Source of the DNA: Blastocladiella emersonii ATCC 22665
Lineage: Eukaryota; Blastocladiomycota; Blastocladiomycetes; Blastocladiales; Blastocladiaceae
DNA: 64,000 nucleotides
Reading direction: 5' to 3'
Assembly: GCA_025594325.1 (NCBI GenBank)
Contig: JANHCV010000010.1
Span: 310,001-374,000 of the forward strand
How positions within the stretch are numbered: position 1 is the stretch's first letter; every line of letters starts with the position of its first letter. Below, one piece after another: positions 22,267-31,623 of the stretch. A program made the translations under genes and the position numbers. The notes under the pieces are model-generated. The model saw nothing but the letters and a program-made list of their open reading frames with translations. It was not told the DNA's origin and did not search any database.

Positions 22267-22605
22267 TTTCGTGAGCGAGGTCTAGTGCGGGGTGCAGTGG
22301 GGAGGAGCGTGGGAGCGCGTCGAGCGGCGCAAAAGTGAAACGCACGCGTCCGGGATCAGGTGACCGCGAAGCGCCACACTGGGCCCACGTGGGGTGATCA
22401 GCGCCTGATTTTGAGCCCGTGTGGGCGAAGAGACTCCTTTCAGGCTGGCGTGTGATTGCGGACAGTAGGCCCATGTGACCCACTTGGACAGCGGACAGTC
22501 GCCACCGCACCCTGTGGCGTGCGAGCGTCGCAGCGCTGGCCGCGGCCCATAAAATCCCGTCAGTCCCTTGCGAAGCTTACTCTCCCACCGCACTCGCCAC
22601 AAGCC
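22267..22605. promoter_or_regulatory. Divergent promoter region, LRR gene and coiled-coil gene
   Basis: Non-coding; contains AGCGCCACACTGGGCCCACGTGGG-like sequence (about 22371-22395) and CCATAAAATCCCG near 22549, a possible TATA box for the coiled-coil gene. Confidence 0.4.
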
Positions 22606-23430
22606 ATGACATCTTCTTCGCCAACTGCTCCGTTTCGCGACGCTACGACCAACGACGGTGCCCCGGCCGCCGCCGCAGCCGCATCGCCTGGCGCGCCCTC
22701 AAACAAGTTGGGCAAGGCGACGGCCAAGGTCGAGCCCGAGTCGATCGGCCGCGACGCCGCACCTGCGCGCGAGCGCAAGGTAGGCGAGAAGGCGGCGTCG
22801 TTCATCAACAAGACGCTCGACGGGTTCAAGGCGCTGATCGAGGAGCTTGAGCTCGAGAAGGAGACGCTTATCCGCGAGTGCACCGAGGCGAACAAGCGCG
22901 CGGCGGTAGCTGAGAAGAAATGCGCCGCGGCTGTTCAAGACTGCGAGGGCCCCCAGGCCAACCTCGAGGCGCTCAAGAATGAGAAGGCCAAGCTCGAGAG
23001 CAAGCGCGAGCGCGACGTCGGCGCTGCCCAAGATGCAGCCCGCGCTCAAAAGGAGAAGAAGGAGGAGGCCAAAAAGTCCCTGACCCAGCTCAAGTTCGAC
23101 AACTTCGAGCCCAAGAACGAGTTACGGCAAGCCGAGAAACGGATCCGTCAACTGGAGGAGTACTGCGAGGCGCGCCAGGGCGACCTGTTCTCCATGTACC
23201 TGCTGATCCGCGATTGCCGCGATTTCCGCGAGAGCCAGGGCGACGCTCCCAAGCAGGGCTACGACCGCGGATACGAAGGTGATCTCGCAGCCAGTCGCGA
23301 CTTCATTAAATCGCACTGGAACCTCGGCTTCGTGCAGACGCCTCGCAATAACCACTACTTTGCGCCGCGCCATGCAATTCCTGCCCTCTGCGCATTCCTG
23401 GGTTACGACGTTCCTTCCATGTACCACTGA
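22606..23430 (+). CDS. Coiled-coil protein of a lineage-specific family (274 aa)
   Basis: Single exon. The first 45 residues are Ala/Pro/Thr-rich, with a basic stretch. Residues about 55-190 form a strong heptad coiled coil rich in Glu, Lys, Ala and Leu (for example ALIEELELEKETLIREC and LKNEKAKLESKRERDV). The C-terminal 70 residues are a small globular part with RGYEGDLAASRDFIKSHW and FAPRHAIPALCAFLGYD. The gene at 30569 has the same order (Ala/Thr-rich head, coiled coil, small end with A-A-x-A-x-x-F-I and ARRAALPHLF), and its promoter region shares GGACAGCGGACA-type strings and a TAAAA box about 50-90 bp before the ATG. Function unknown. Confidence 0.65.
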   Translation: MTSSSPTAPFRDATTNDGAPAAAAAASPGAPSNKLGKATAKVEPESIGRDAAPARERKVGEKAASFINKTLDGFKALIEELELEKETLIRECTEANKRAAVAEKKCAAAVQDCEGPQANLEALKNEKAKLESKRERDVGAAQDAARAQKEKKEEAKKSLTQLKFDNFEPKNELRQAEKRIRQLEEYCEARQGDLFSMYLLIRDCRDFRESQGDAPKQGYDRGYEGDLAASRDFIKSHWNLGFVQTPRNNHYFAPRHAIPALCAFLGYDVPSMYH

Positions 23431-23505
23431 TTTGCTTCCTCTCCCCAAATCAAAATATTTGCTTCGGCAGCGATTTCCGTCATCAAGTATCAACGAGCAA
23501 ATTCT

Positions 23506-25806
23506 TCACGTGAATCGTTCAAGGAGAGTTGTGAGATGTTGCAACGCTCCAATGGCCCGGATGAGCTCTTGTTGACCCGAGCTGGCGACAGCAGGGTTCA
23601 ACTCATCGTCGACGATTGATGTGTTGAACAACTGAAGAGATTCAAACTGTGCCGGAAGAAACTGTGCGAGGCTCGCGAGATCGTTGCTATCAAGCGGGCA
23701 ACACGGAGTTTCCAAGTCGCGCAGCGACTCGGGTAAGTAGGGAGCGAGCGCTCCAATGGCACCCTCGCATCGCAGTGTCAGCGCTGGACCGCGGCGAGCT
23801 GCCGTATCAGAGGGGGAAACGAACCAGGATACCGAGCAGGTACGTCTCGAGGTTGATGTGCAGCATGTCGATCGGGCTCGGGACCCGCGACTCGACGGCC
23901 GGCGCGTGAAGGACCGACGACGAGCGAAGCGGAAGTCGCGACGTGATCTGCTCAAAGATTACCGACGCGGAGCGCATCATGGACAAGGAGGAGCGCTGCG
24001 GGGAGAGGGACATTGAATCGAGCGTGGGCGAGGGGGCCGACGACGGCGTCAGCAGCGTTTCTGCAGGCGAAGGTGCCGAGAGCGAGTCGGCCTGAGAAGA
24101 GGTCGTTGCAGAGCGGGTCGAGAGGAAAGCCGGCAGCAGGACCGCGCCCATACCGTCCGCACCACCACGTCCAGCAGGGCCAGCATCGTCGGCGCCAGCC
24201 AAGGGCGGCGGTGTGAGTGCCGGCAGTCGGTCCCCGATCGCGACCGAATGTCGGCGCGCAGCTGTTGGCGGAAGCGGAAGCGGCAGCGGTGCGGGTTTGA
24301 GCGAGGCGGGCGCCTCGTTCATGGACACGCGGAGCGTCACCTCACTCGTGTCGGATCGCTCTGACTCGGCGTTCTGGTCGGCCGGCGGGTCGGGCGTCTC
24401 GATGCACTCGGCCGTGCTCAGCGTGACGCGGGGCGCCTGCAGCGCGGCGTCCTCGTACGCCGAGAGCACCGAGCCTGTCTCGAAGCGCGAGCTGCGACGC
24501 CGGTTGGACAGCGGGTGCGTGTGGGCGAGCTTCGCGGACAAGTCCAGCGGCGGCTGTGCGACGCTGCCCGCGGCGACGGACGACGCGCGCCGTGTTCTGC
24601 GTGGAAGCGTCGGTACGGCGGGTTCGGGCGCGACGTTGAGGTTGGTGATCGACAGGCGCGCGTCGTATTGTTGTTCCATCGGGCGCACAAGCTTGGTAAG
24701 CGACGCAGGAAGACACGGCGCAAGGGACTGAACGTCGGGGAGCGTCAAACCAGCATGCTTGAGCATGTGGCAACTAAGAGAACGCGGGAGCGAGCGTGCG
24801 AACGATGCAAAGGCGGGTGTAGCCTGCGAAGCCAAAATCGCACGCTTTGATTTCGGGCCGTGTATAAACTCGCATTGTCGAAAATGATAAATAGCCGTCA
24901 GCGTTTGAGGAAGGTACGTCAAGAGGGTAGTCGATTCGTCGAGACGGCTGAAGTCGTAGTTACGAAAGTCCAAGATCTTGAGCTTAGCCGGAAATAGTTG
25001 GCCGAGTGCAGCGTCGCAACCGTGGTCAACCCACAACTGGTCGAGCTGCAAATGCTCAACAGAGTCGGGAAGAAGGGGCGTTGAGGCGAGGGCCGGCGTC
25101 TCCTGCGCAAGATTGTGGCACATACTCTCGATCTCGACTCGTGTCACGGTCGACGGAACATTGATCAGGCGAAATGACTCGGGCCGCAAATTGCACGGGT
25201 TAAACTTCAAATATTTGAGGGGTGGATCGCGAGGAATTACGAATTCATTGTTGAGGCGGGTGATGGTCTCGGGAGTCAGCCGATCGCCGAGGTACTCCAG
25301 GAATGCACCATCGTCCTGTTCACTGTCGTCACTGTCGTATCCCGTATTAATAACGCCATCTCCACCTTCATCCTCGTCTGGACCAAAATGGGTCGGTGAG
25401 GCCTAGCACGGTGGCGAAAGCGTGGGTCAGCGCGAGATAAGTTGAAGGGCATGCTCAGCGTAACCCTTCAGGTTTGGTCACGACGCGAGATCCGAGCACG
25501 CCCCGTACGATTTTGGCCGCAGTCCCACGAGCATAGTAAGTAAGCGACGGAAGCGGAAGGCCAGAGTCGTGCCAAAAAATCGAGAGCTCGATAGTGAAGA
25601 TTTTCGCTGGCGTCGAGAAGTGCGTTGACCGAGTACGTCAAGGGAAGCCTCGATTCACGCCAAAGTTCAAGTGCGGACACGCGGGCGCGCTTGCTTGATT
25701 CGTTCATGGAAAGCATCGGAGAGGTGAGCAGAATCGTGCGTGTCACGCGCGGAATATCGGCGCGCCGCATCACACTCGAGTACTGTGCGAGGCGCCTGGA
25801 CGGCAT
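23506..25806 (-). CDS. LRR protein with long Ser/Pro-rich insertion (702 aa as modelled)
   Basis: Exons 25509-25806, 23825-25377 and 23506-23763 join in phase (introns 131 and 61 nt). Exon 1 is related to the other LRR genes (RRLAQYSSVMRRADIP aligns with TMARYTRVARLCEIPE; ELWRESRLPLTY aligns with EFWRDSGLPLTY at 7906). Exon 2 starts acidic (DSDDSEQDD), has LRR-like repeats (LPDSVEHLQLDQL, FPAKLKILDFRN), then about 250 residues of Ser/Pro/Arg-rich low-complexity sequence. Exon 3 returns to LRR (LPESLRDLETP, LPAQFESLQLF). The start is uncertain: an F-box-like ILHLPQLIEQVLCYAV lies just upstream in another frame (about 25800-25860), so there may be a frameshift or unseen splice. Either a diverged functional gene or an early pseudogene. 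Confidence 0.6.
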
Positions 25807-26020
25807 AGCATAACACTTGCTCAATGAGTTGCGGTAAGTGCAAGATCGCTCGAGGGTTCATGGTGCTGCCATTTAATCGTCTCATGGAGGTCGAGGGGAG
25901 CTTGCCGCACTCGTGCGGCGCGCTCAAGGTTTCGGCTGACCGCCGCATCACGTGGGAGCCACCGCAGATGAACGCCGCGTCCTCGCGTGACTCTGGGCAG
26001 CGACGAAAGCCACACAAGAC

Positions 26021-26344
26021 ATGCAGGGTACGATAAATTTGACCTTCCGGATCAACGGCACCAAAATACAACTCATAGCTTCAGCTTGGCGATCGCGAAC
26101 CGTCACAAACGCAACGGGCAAGGACAGTTTCACTGCAAGCCAGGCCTTGGCGTATATCCAAGCTATCTTCGACATGTGCAGCGATACGTGCCGGGACGAC
26201 CTGATTGTGACGTACAAACTGGCCCACGATTACGTCGGCAGCCAGGGTCTCAAGATTGGTTGCAGCGACGAGGAGCCCCCGGAAGCGAGCCATAAGTACA
26301 TGAAGGCGAACCGCTGGCGTGGGTACGCAAAACTGGTGAGATGA
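26021..26344 (+). CDS. Hypothetical small protein (107 aa)
   Basis: ATG at 26021. The product alternates hydrophobic strands and helices (INLTFRINGTKIQLIASA, ALAYIQAIFDMCSDTCRDD, KLAHDYVGSQGLKIGCSDEE) and looks like a folded domain rather than a shadow frame. No family is recognised. A possible 57-nt intron (GTACGA to CATAG) would begin 5 bp after the ATG, so the 5' end could be different. The frame after 26344 (26341-26784, acidic and Ser-rich) may be a further exon; I could not settle a splice. Confidence 0.35.
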   Translation: MQGTINLTFRINGTKIQLIASAWRSRTVTNATGKDSFTASQALAYIQAIFDMCSDTCRDDLIVTYKLAHDYVGSQGLKIGCSDEEPPEASHKYMKANRWRGYAKLVR

Positions 26345-27051
26345 GTCGATGGCGCGGGCGCAAACCTAGTGAGCTGAGTCGGTGGCACGGGAACCATGAC
26401 GAATGGCGAACAGTAAAGCCAGGCACACGGGGCAACATCTCTGCCGTGCACGCGGAGCCTGAGAACGTCCAACCTACACAGCAATTTAAGGCGTCAATCG
26501 CCCAGTTAAACGACCACGCTCTCCCCGCGACAACCTTTAGTGTGACAGCCCACTCGTCTCCCGCTGCTCCGGTCATGTCCGCGATTACATGCAGCAAGCG
26601 TAGCGCGGCTAAGGTTAGCCTCGATTTCAAGCCCGTCGCGGGCACCAACCGTGATTCGGGTGACGATTCTGACGGCGAGTACAAGCGCACCGGTTGCTCG
26701 CTGACGCAGGAGTCGCCCGGCCATTCGCACAAGAGTCAAATCCGTTGGCAGCAGTTCTGGCGGGACCACGACCGACTCGGGTGATACCGCCGGCGATGCT
26801 TCTGGCGGCGGCTGCGACTCTGGCGGCGGCGGCGGCGGTGGTGGTAAATCGTGCAATTGAGTCCTCAATACATTGCTTATCATTTGTGTTCATCGCTACT
26901 GGTGTGAGACGTTGGTCATGCCGCGAGCAGGAGCGATACCCTCACAGCACGCTCGTGCTCGAGTTCTAATGAAGCTTGCTCAAGGGTCCAGTCAATAATG
27001 AGGTAGATGAATCTTCGTCGAATTGAGATCAGATGCAGCGTGGTGGAAGAC
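26345..27051. other. Region without a confident gene
   Basis: Contains a 147-codon open frame (26341-26784) with a Ser/Asp-rich end, possibly a second exon of the preceding gene, and a GGCGGCGG run near 26815-26840. Otherwise nothing recognisable. Confidence 0.3.
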
Positions 27052-27917
27052 TTAGCAGCAGCAGTCGTCAATGACTGGCTCGGGCTCCACGCAGCACTTG
27101 TCGACGACGGGCACCTCCTCGACCTCCACCTCCACTTCAGCGGTCTCCTCCTCAACAACGGGCTCCTCAACGACCTCAACCTCGACAACGGTCCCGTCGA
27201 CGACGACGGCCTCCTCGACGGGAACGGCGGGCTCGAAGAGCGCTACACGGTAAGAAAAACGCGTTAGCGCTCGGATCGATCAACGCCCACTGGTTTTGCG
27301 CGAGTGAACGTACCCTCGGGGTTGCTCGAGTTGAGTACCATCTCGGGCATATCGGGGCCCATAGTCTCCTGCACGCGAGCCGCGGCGTCGGTCCACGAGA
27401 TGCCCGCGTTGTCGGGGTTGGTCATGACCTCCATGACAGCGGCCGAGAAGGGCGACATGCCGCCGTCCTCGCCGGCAAAGTTGTACTGGCCCTCGGCGGC
27501 GGCGGACATGGTGATGATGTTACCGACGCCCTCGCCCATGGCCGAGAAGTCGAACTCGACGGGCGCGTCCATGATGAGCGCGCAGTTGGCGCCGGCGGGG
27601 AGCTCGGCGAGGACCGTCTGCAGGTCGACGTCCGAGATGACGGTGCCGTCGGGCAGCGCGATGCCATTGCCCTCGCCGGCCATGCCCGAGAAGGAGAAGA
27701 GCACCGTGTCGCCGGGCTCGGCGTTGGCGACCATCTCCTGCAGCGACGCCAGGACACCCTCGCGCGTCACGGGCACGTCCGAGTCCACGTCGGTGAGCAG
27801 CGTCACGGTGCCGGCGCCGAGCGCGCTCGCGACGTTGGTCATGCCGCTCGCGTCGGCGAGGGCACACGGCGTCGCGTCGCCGTACGTGAGGCCGACACAC
27901 AGAGCACTGTTGGGCAT
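27052..27917 (-). CDS. Pseudo-metacaspase: caspase-fold protein lacking the catalytic dyad, Cys-rich tail (264 aa)
   Basis: Exon 1 is 27314-27917 and exon 2 is 27052-27242; the 71-nt intron is GTACGT to TGTAG. Residues 1-200 follow the metacaspase (peptidase C14) p20-like order: ALCVGLTYG strand, helix with LADASGMTNVASAL, LLTD, a helix before ANAEPGDTVLFSFSG, GIALPDGTVISDVDL, NCALIMDAP, and a late segment like the p10 region. The His of the usual SGHG is replaced (FSGMAGEG), and the Cys of DSCHSG is missing (IMDAPVEFD), so proteolysis is not expected. Exon 2 adds an acidic Val/Glu repeat tail ending in a CC and then a CCC cluster at the very C-terminus, possibly palmitoylated or metal-binding. 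Role unknown; could be a scaffold or regulator. A CTATAAAA box lies about 95 bp upstream. Confidence 0.72.
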
Positions 27918-28275
27918 TTTTGGATTGGTCGATGCGATGCGTGCGATGCGTGACGAGCTTCGTTGGCAGTGTTCGAGTACTGGGCTAGCGCGGGGACTCG
28001 AGGGGGTTTTATAGCGAGTTCAAGGTTGCTCGTTGAGCTCGAACAGTACGTGGCGTAGGGAGGTGCATGAGCACCGCGTCGATGGGCGGTGCGACGCGGT
28101 GCCAGCAAGCCGACCGGGGAGCTGAGCACCGCACGGCACCGTTCTGGATTGACGTTCTGCGCTTTCCGCAATTGATTGCTGAAGATGGCCGCAGCTTCTC
28201 GAGCGCGTGCAGAAGTGGAAGGCTCTGTGATGGCTTGCATACTGAGCTCTAGTCACGCGGCGAAGCGAATCGAAG
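27918..28275 (-). promoter_or_regulatory. Promoter of the pseudo-metacaspase gene (duplicated at 29868-30195)
   Basis: Non-coding, AT-box CTATAAAA on the minus strand near 28006-28013. Blocks such as GAGCTTCGTTGG, AAGGTTGC and TACGTGGCGTAG recur in the same order at 29868-30195. Confidence 0.6.
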
Positions 28276-28339
28276 ACAAGACTTCACGATACGTCGCCCG
28301 CCCCCCGCATTTACGAGCGGATGGTGACGCAAGCAAATT

Positions 28340-28625
28340 TATACCCCTTGATATCATGTACGTTCACGAGTTCCAGCATGAGCGATGACGGACAGACGTG
28401 ACGCAAGTGGCGCGACGCGGTTCTGGCGTCCAAGTCGCGAACTTGACCCATACGCGAAGTGACGTTGACGTAGCTCGTACCCTCTTCATGGAGAGCTGCA
28501 GCATTTTTATCTTAAGGCCAAGTCGGATAGCTCGTGACCAGGAAGCTGCGCGAGCTTCGTGAGCACTCATAGCAGCATTGCGTGTGAGACGCGTCTATGT
28601 CTCGCACCTGATCGCGTTCACGCGT
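28340..28625. repeat. Duplicated non-coding segment, copy 1 (partner 33072-33350)
   Basis: Shares an ordered series of blocks with 33072-33350: TACCCCTTGATA.CATG, GTGGCGC.ACGCG, GCGAACTTGA, TGACGT.GCTCGT, TCATGGAG, AGTTCGTGA/AGCTCGTGA, GAGACGCGTC.ATGTCTCGC.CCTGATCGC. Divergence is moderate. No ORF is shared. Confidence 0.6.
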
Positions 28626-28859
28626 TCATCATTTTGACACCGGATTGAAACAAATCAGGTAGTTGCAGTGCCCATGATTGCAGGCGTCGGAGGAGTGACG
28701 CGAGAAAACGCGGAAGGGACGCGTTGCGCCACCGGCGTGACGTTGGGCGCCCCTCAGCTGCGTCCACCGCCGCTGAGATGAGTCAACGGCGGCTCTCGCA
28801 CTCCCCACACTTCAGCCCAAGGCGCTCATGCTCATGCTCGCGCCATCACACTTGCTGCA

Positions 28860-29820
28860 ATGGAATCTCATGCACCTGCAAGTCAGTTTCCCGCCTACGC
28901 CTTCGCCGACGAGGAGCTCGTCGTGCTTCACACGACCGACGGCGGTCGCACGATCTTCCGGGCTTTCCCGCTCTATGCTTCTCGCGTGAATCTTCTTGGC
29001 CGCAGGCCTGAATGGCGACCTGCTCATCTTCATGCTAATTACTGCCGTTTCGCGGTCCCCGCCCTTGACGATACACACGCCATAATCCGTACGCCCGTCG
29101 CGCCTCCATACGGCAGTAGATTCCACTGACTTTCGTGCGGGTGCACTCTAGGCCTCCAGGATCGCTCGATACAGCTCACAGGCACGTTATTGAGAACAAA
29201 CCGTGACTTCGACAGCTGTCTCATTCGTGTCAGCACATGTAGCCGTCCTCCCGGGGTCTGAAATCAAAGTCCACCGCGCTGCAACTGAGATCATTACGGT
29301 TGGCTCGGATGCTTTCGTCGAGACCTTTCCCGGTGAGCCCTTCATCATGGGCGACGAGTGCTTCATGGTCCGCGAGCTCAACTCGGTTCCGCAGGTCCGC
29401 GCCATGTCGCAGTACCACAGCGCCGTCACGTCGCCCGCTCAGCCTGATCTCGGACTCGACGCCGAGCTGCAGCGGATTTTCCGCGAGGCCGTACATGGCC
29501 CTACCGGCGCCACCGCGCCGCCGTACACGGAGGCCCTCCTCCCAATCGGCTTCCCAAACAGCGGCAGCGGCTCGGCCCCAGGTTTTATCTCAATCGCAGT
29601 CCCGCTTCCGGTCCAACCGAGACCGTCCCACCCCCACCTTCGCCCTGAGAGCCTCATGAAGCGGAGTGCGAGTCCGACCCTCCAGTCCATGCTTCAAGCT
29701 GGTCTTCAATCTGCTAGGCGCGCTGACTCGGAGTCTGAGCAAGGGTCTAGTCGCGGTGGTGACGGCGACGAAGACTACGATCCCGAGAGTTCTGATGAGT
29801 ATACCGATGACGAGGCGTAG
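28860..29820 (+). CDS. Hypothetical BTB/POZ-like protein (gene model incomplete)
   Basis: Two open stretches probably belong together. 28860-29129 starts with ATG (MESHAP) and has FADEELVVLHTTDGGRTIFR, which resembles the first strands of fungal BTB domains (A-D-x-V-L-x-T-x-D-G). 29203-29820 has VAVLPGSEIKVHRAATEIIT then GSDAFVETFPGE, again BTB-like (xxVHrxxL..xSxxF), and ends in a long acidic Ser/Asp/Glu tail. A splice ending at TGTAG (about 29241) would keep the second frame, but I could not fix the donor. The promoter carries GGGACGCGTTGCGCCACCGGCGTG (28717-28739, truncated here to its core). BTB proteins often recruit Cul3. Low certainty on family. Confidence 0.4.
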
Positions 29821-29867
29821 AGAGCGCCCAGGAAGCATGCAGTCGATGAAATACTAAGAGAATTCCG

Positions 29868-30195
29868 CATTTTTTTTTGGTCGATACACGTCGGATTGAG
29901 CTTCGTTGGATGTGTTCAAGTGCTGGACCCGCGGGGACGCGATGGGGCTTTATTGAGCTTCGAAGGTTGCACGCCGACCTCGAGCGGTACGTGGCGTAGA
30001 GGGAAGCGAGATGAACAACGCGTCGCTGGCTGACTCGACGCGGCGCAAGCAACGCGATCAGCACTTGAACGCCGCAAGGTTTCGTTCCAGTTTGGCTTTC
30101 AGGCCGCTTTCCTAGAGTAATTAGCGGTGATATCAGCAGCCTCCCGTGAGGTCTCGCGCGCTGAGTGGAGGTCATGCGGCGAAGCGGAGAGGCGT
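29868..30195 (-). repeat. Orphan duplicate of the pseudo-metacaspase promoter
   Basis: Colinear with 27915-28275, from the start-codon trinucleotide CAT outwards, but the downstream coding sequence is absent. The position of CTATAAAA has become CAATAAAG. A truncated duplication is the simplest reading. Confidence 0.6.
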
Positions 30196-30568
30196 TTCGC
30201 GACGCGCCGCTCGCTCCACGCGTTTTTCGCACTGACGCGATAGCTGCGGTCAGTGGCAGTGACCGTCATTGGTCGAAGATTGCGTATTTACAGCGGACAG
30301 TGGACAGCGGTCATCGACAGCGGCCGTGATTGGTCGAAGATGGTGGACAGCGGACAGCGAAAAGCGGACAGCGGACACTTGGGTCGATTGTGGCGCAAGA
30401 CGCGTCACCGCGCGCACGCATGGGCCGCCGACGTGCGCAAACGGAAAGAGCGGTCACTTCGCCACACGGCTGGCACAGCAGCAGCAGGACCCCGATAAAA
30501 GGCGGCGCTCGCCCACACACCCCTGTCTCTCGCTCTCGCGACAGCTAGTTCAACGCCATCACATCACC

Positions 30569-31546
30569 ATGACCGTCTTTCCCGCCTCGTCTCGCACCGC
30601 GTCGACCGCTAATGCCGCCTCGATCCGCACGGCATTGACCGCCGCCACCGGCTTGGTCAAGCCCGCGCGCCCGACGGCCAAGAACGCCGGGACAACGGCG
30701 TCCGCCGTCGCAGACACCAAGTCGGGCGACGATCCCGCGGCTACTTCAAGCGAGCCGGCCGACTCGGAGGCCAAGGATGACGGCAAGGTCACGCGCGCCG
30801 ACCGCGCATCGACGCCCGAGTCGCCCGAGTTGCCCGACGACGTGATCGCCGCGCTCAAGCGCGACCTGGCCAAGCTCAAGCTGGACCACGCCGCCGAGCT
30901 GGCCAAGCTCCAGCTCGACCACAACGCCGAGCGCGAGGCCGCGGCCACGGAGCTGACTTTGGCCAAGCGCGAGCTGCTCGAGACCAAGGACGAGCTGTTC
31001 GCCCTCCAGCGCGCGCACGACTCGACCGTGGTCGAGCTGGAAAAGGCCAAGAACGAGGCTGCCATGGGTGCGTGGAGGATTGAAGACCTCGAGCTTGACC
31101 TCAAGCTCGCGACGGACGCGCTCAACCAGGCGAACCAGCAGCTACTGCAGCTCACGAGCGCGCAGTCCGTGCCCGCGGTCGTGGACCCCAACGAGGAGGT
31201 CGCCGTGCACCTCGTTGTGCGCGAGGCGCTCGTTGCGGCCAACATGTTCACCGAGGCCGGCTACTTGGCCGCGCAGGCCGACGCGCGCGGTTTCATCCAC
31301 GCCGCTCACGGGCCCAACTCGCCGTACCGCAAGGTCAGCGGCCAGTTCGTGGCGCGTCGCGCTGCCCTGCCACACCTGTTTGAAACGATCTTAGCCAGAA
31401 CCACGTCCTCGACGCTCGTCTGGACAACGAGCTTCCGCAGCGTTGCCGGCAGCTGTTTCGCAAGAAACATCATGGGGCGGTCGTCAATGTCCCACGCCGA
31501 GATATCGAGCGACTCGAGGTGCGGCGGGAGGTCCTTGGCAAAGTAG
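30569..31546 (+). CDS. Chimeric coiled-coil protein with antisense LRR-derived C-terminus (325 aa)
   Basis: ATG at 30569, 27 bp after a polypyrimidine tract; CCGATAAAAGG about 75 bp upstream looks like a TATA box. Residues 1-90 are Ala/Thr/Ser-rich, about 95-195 are a coiled coil (LAKLKLDHAAELAKLQLDHN, LAKRELLETKDEL), and 205-270 form a small domain related to the C-terminus of the gene at 22606. From residue 273 on, the frame reads through about 160 bp of an antisense copy of the LRR gene (source 20618-20852) and stops within it. The last 53 residues are therefore not native to the family. Likely a broken or recently altered paralogue; whether it is expressed is open. Confidence 0.6.
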   Translation: MTVFPASSRTASTANAASIRTALTAATGLVKPARPTAKNAGTTASAVADTKSGDDPAATSSEPADSEAKDDGKVTRADRASTPESPELPDDVIAALKRDLAKLKLDHAAELAKLQLDHNAEREAAATELTLAKRELLETKDELFALQRAHDSTVVELEKAKNEAAMGAWRIEDLELDLKLATDALNQANQQLLQLTSAQSVPAVVDPNEEVAVHLVVREALVAANMFTEAGYLAAQADARGFIHAAHGPNSPYRKVSGQFVARRAALPHLFETILARTTSSTLVWTTSFRSVAGSCFARNIMGRSSMSHAEISSDSRCGGRSLAK

Positions 31547-31619
31547 AAGTGGACGCGCCGCGAGGCTTTCCAATAGTGGTTGATGGAGAGATGCTTGAGC
31601 GAGGGCGGAAGCGCGCCAA
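31385..31619. repeat. Copied fragment of the LRR gene (source 20618-20852)
   Basis: 235 bp colinear without gaps with 20618-20852 (constant offset 10767). About 95 percent identical by eye, with scattered substitutions. In plus-strand orientation here it is antisense to the LRR reading frame. It joins the coiled-coil gene to the truncated Fanzor. Confidence 0.9.
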
Positions 31620-31623
31620 CGGG

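Noticed and set aside
26341..26784. 147-codon open frame
   Set aside because: Possibly a continuation of the small gene before it, but no splice could be supported, so it is mentioned only as region content.
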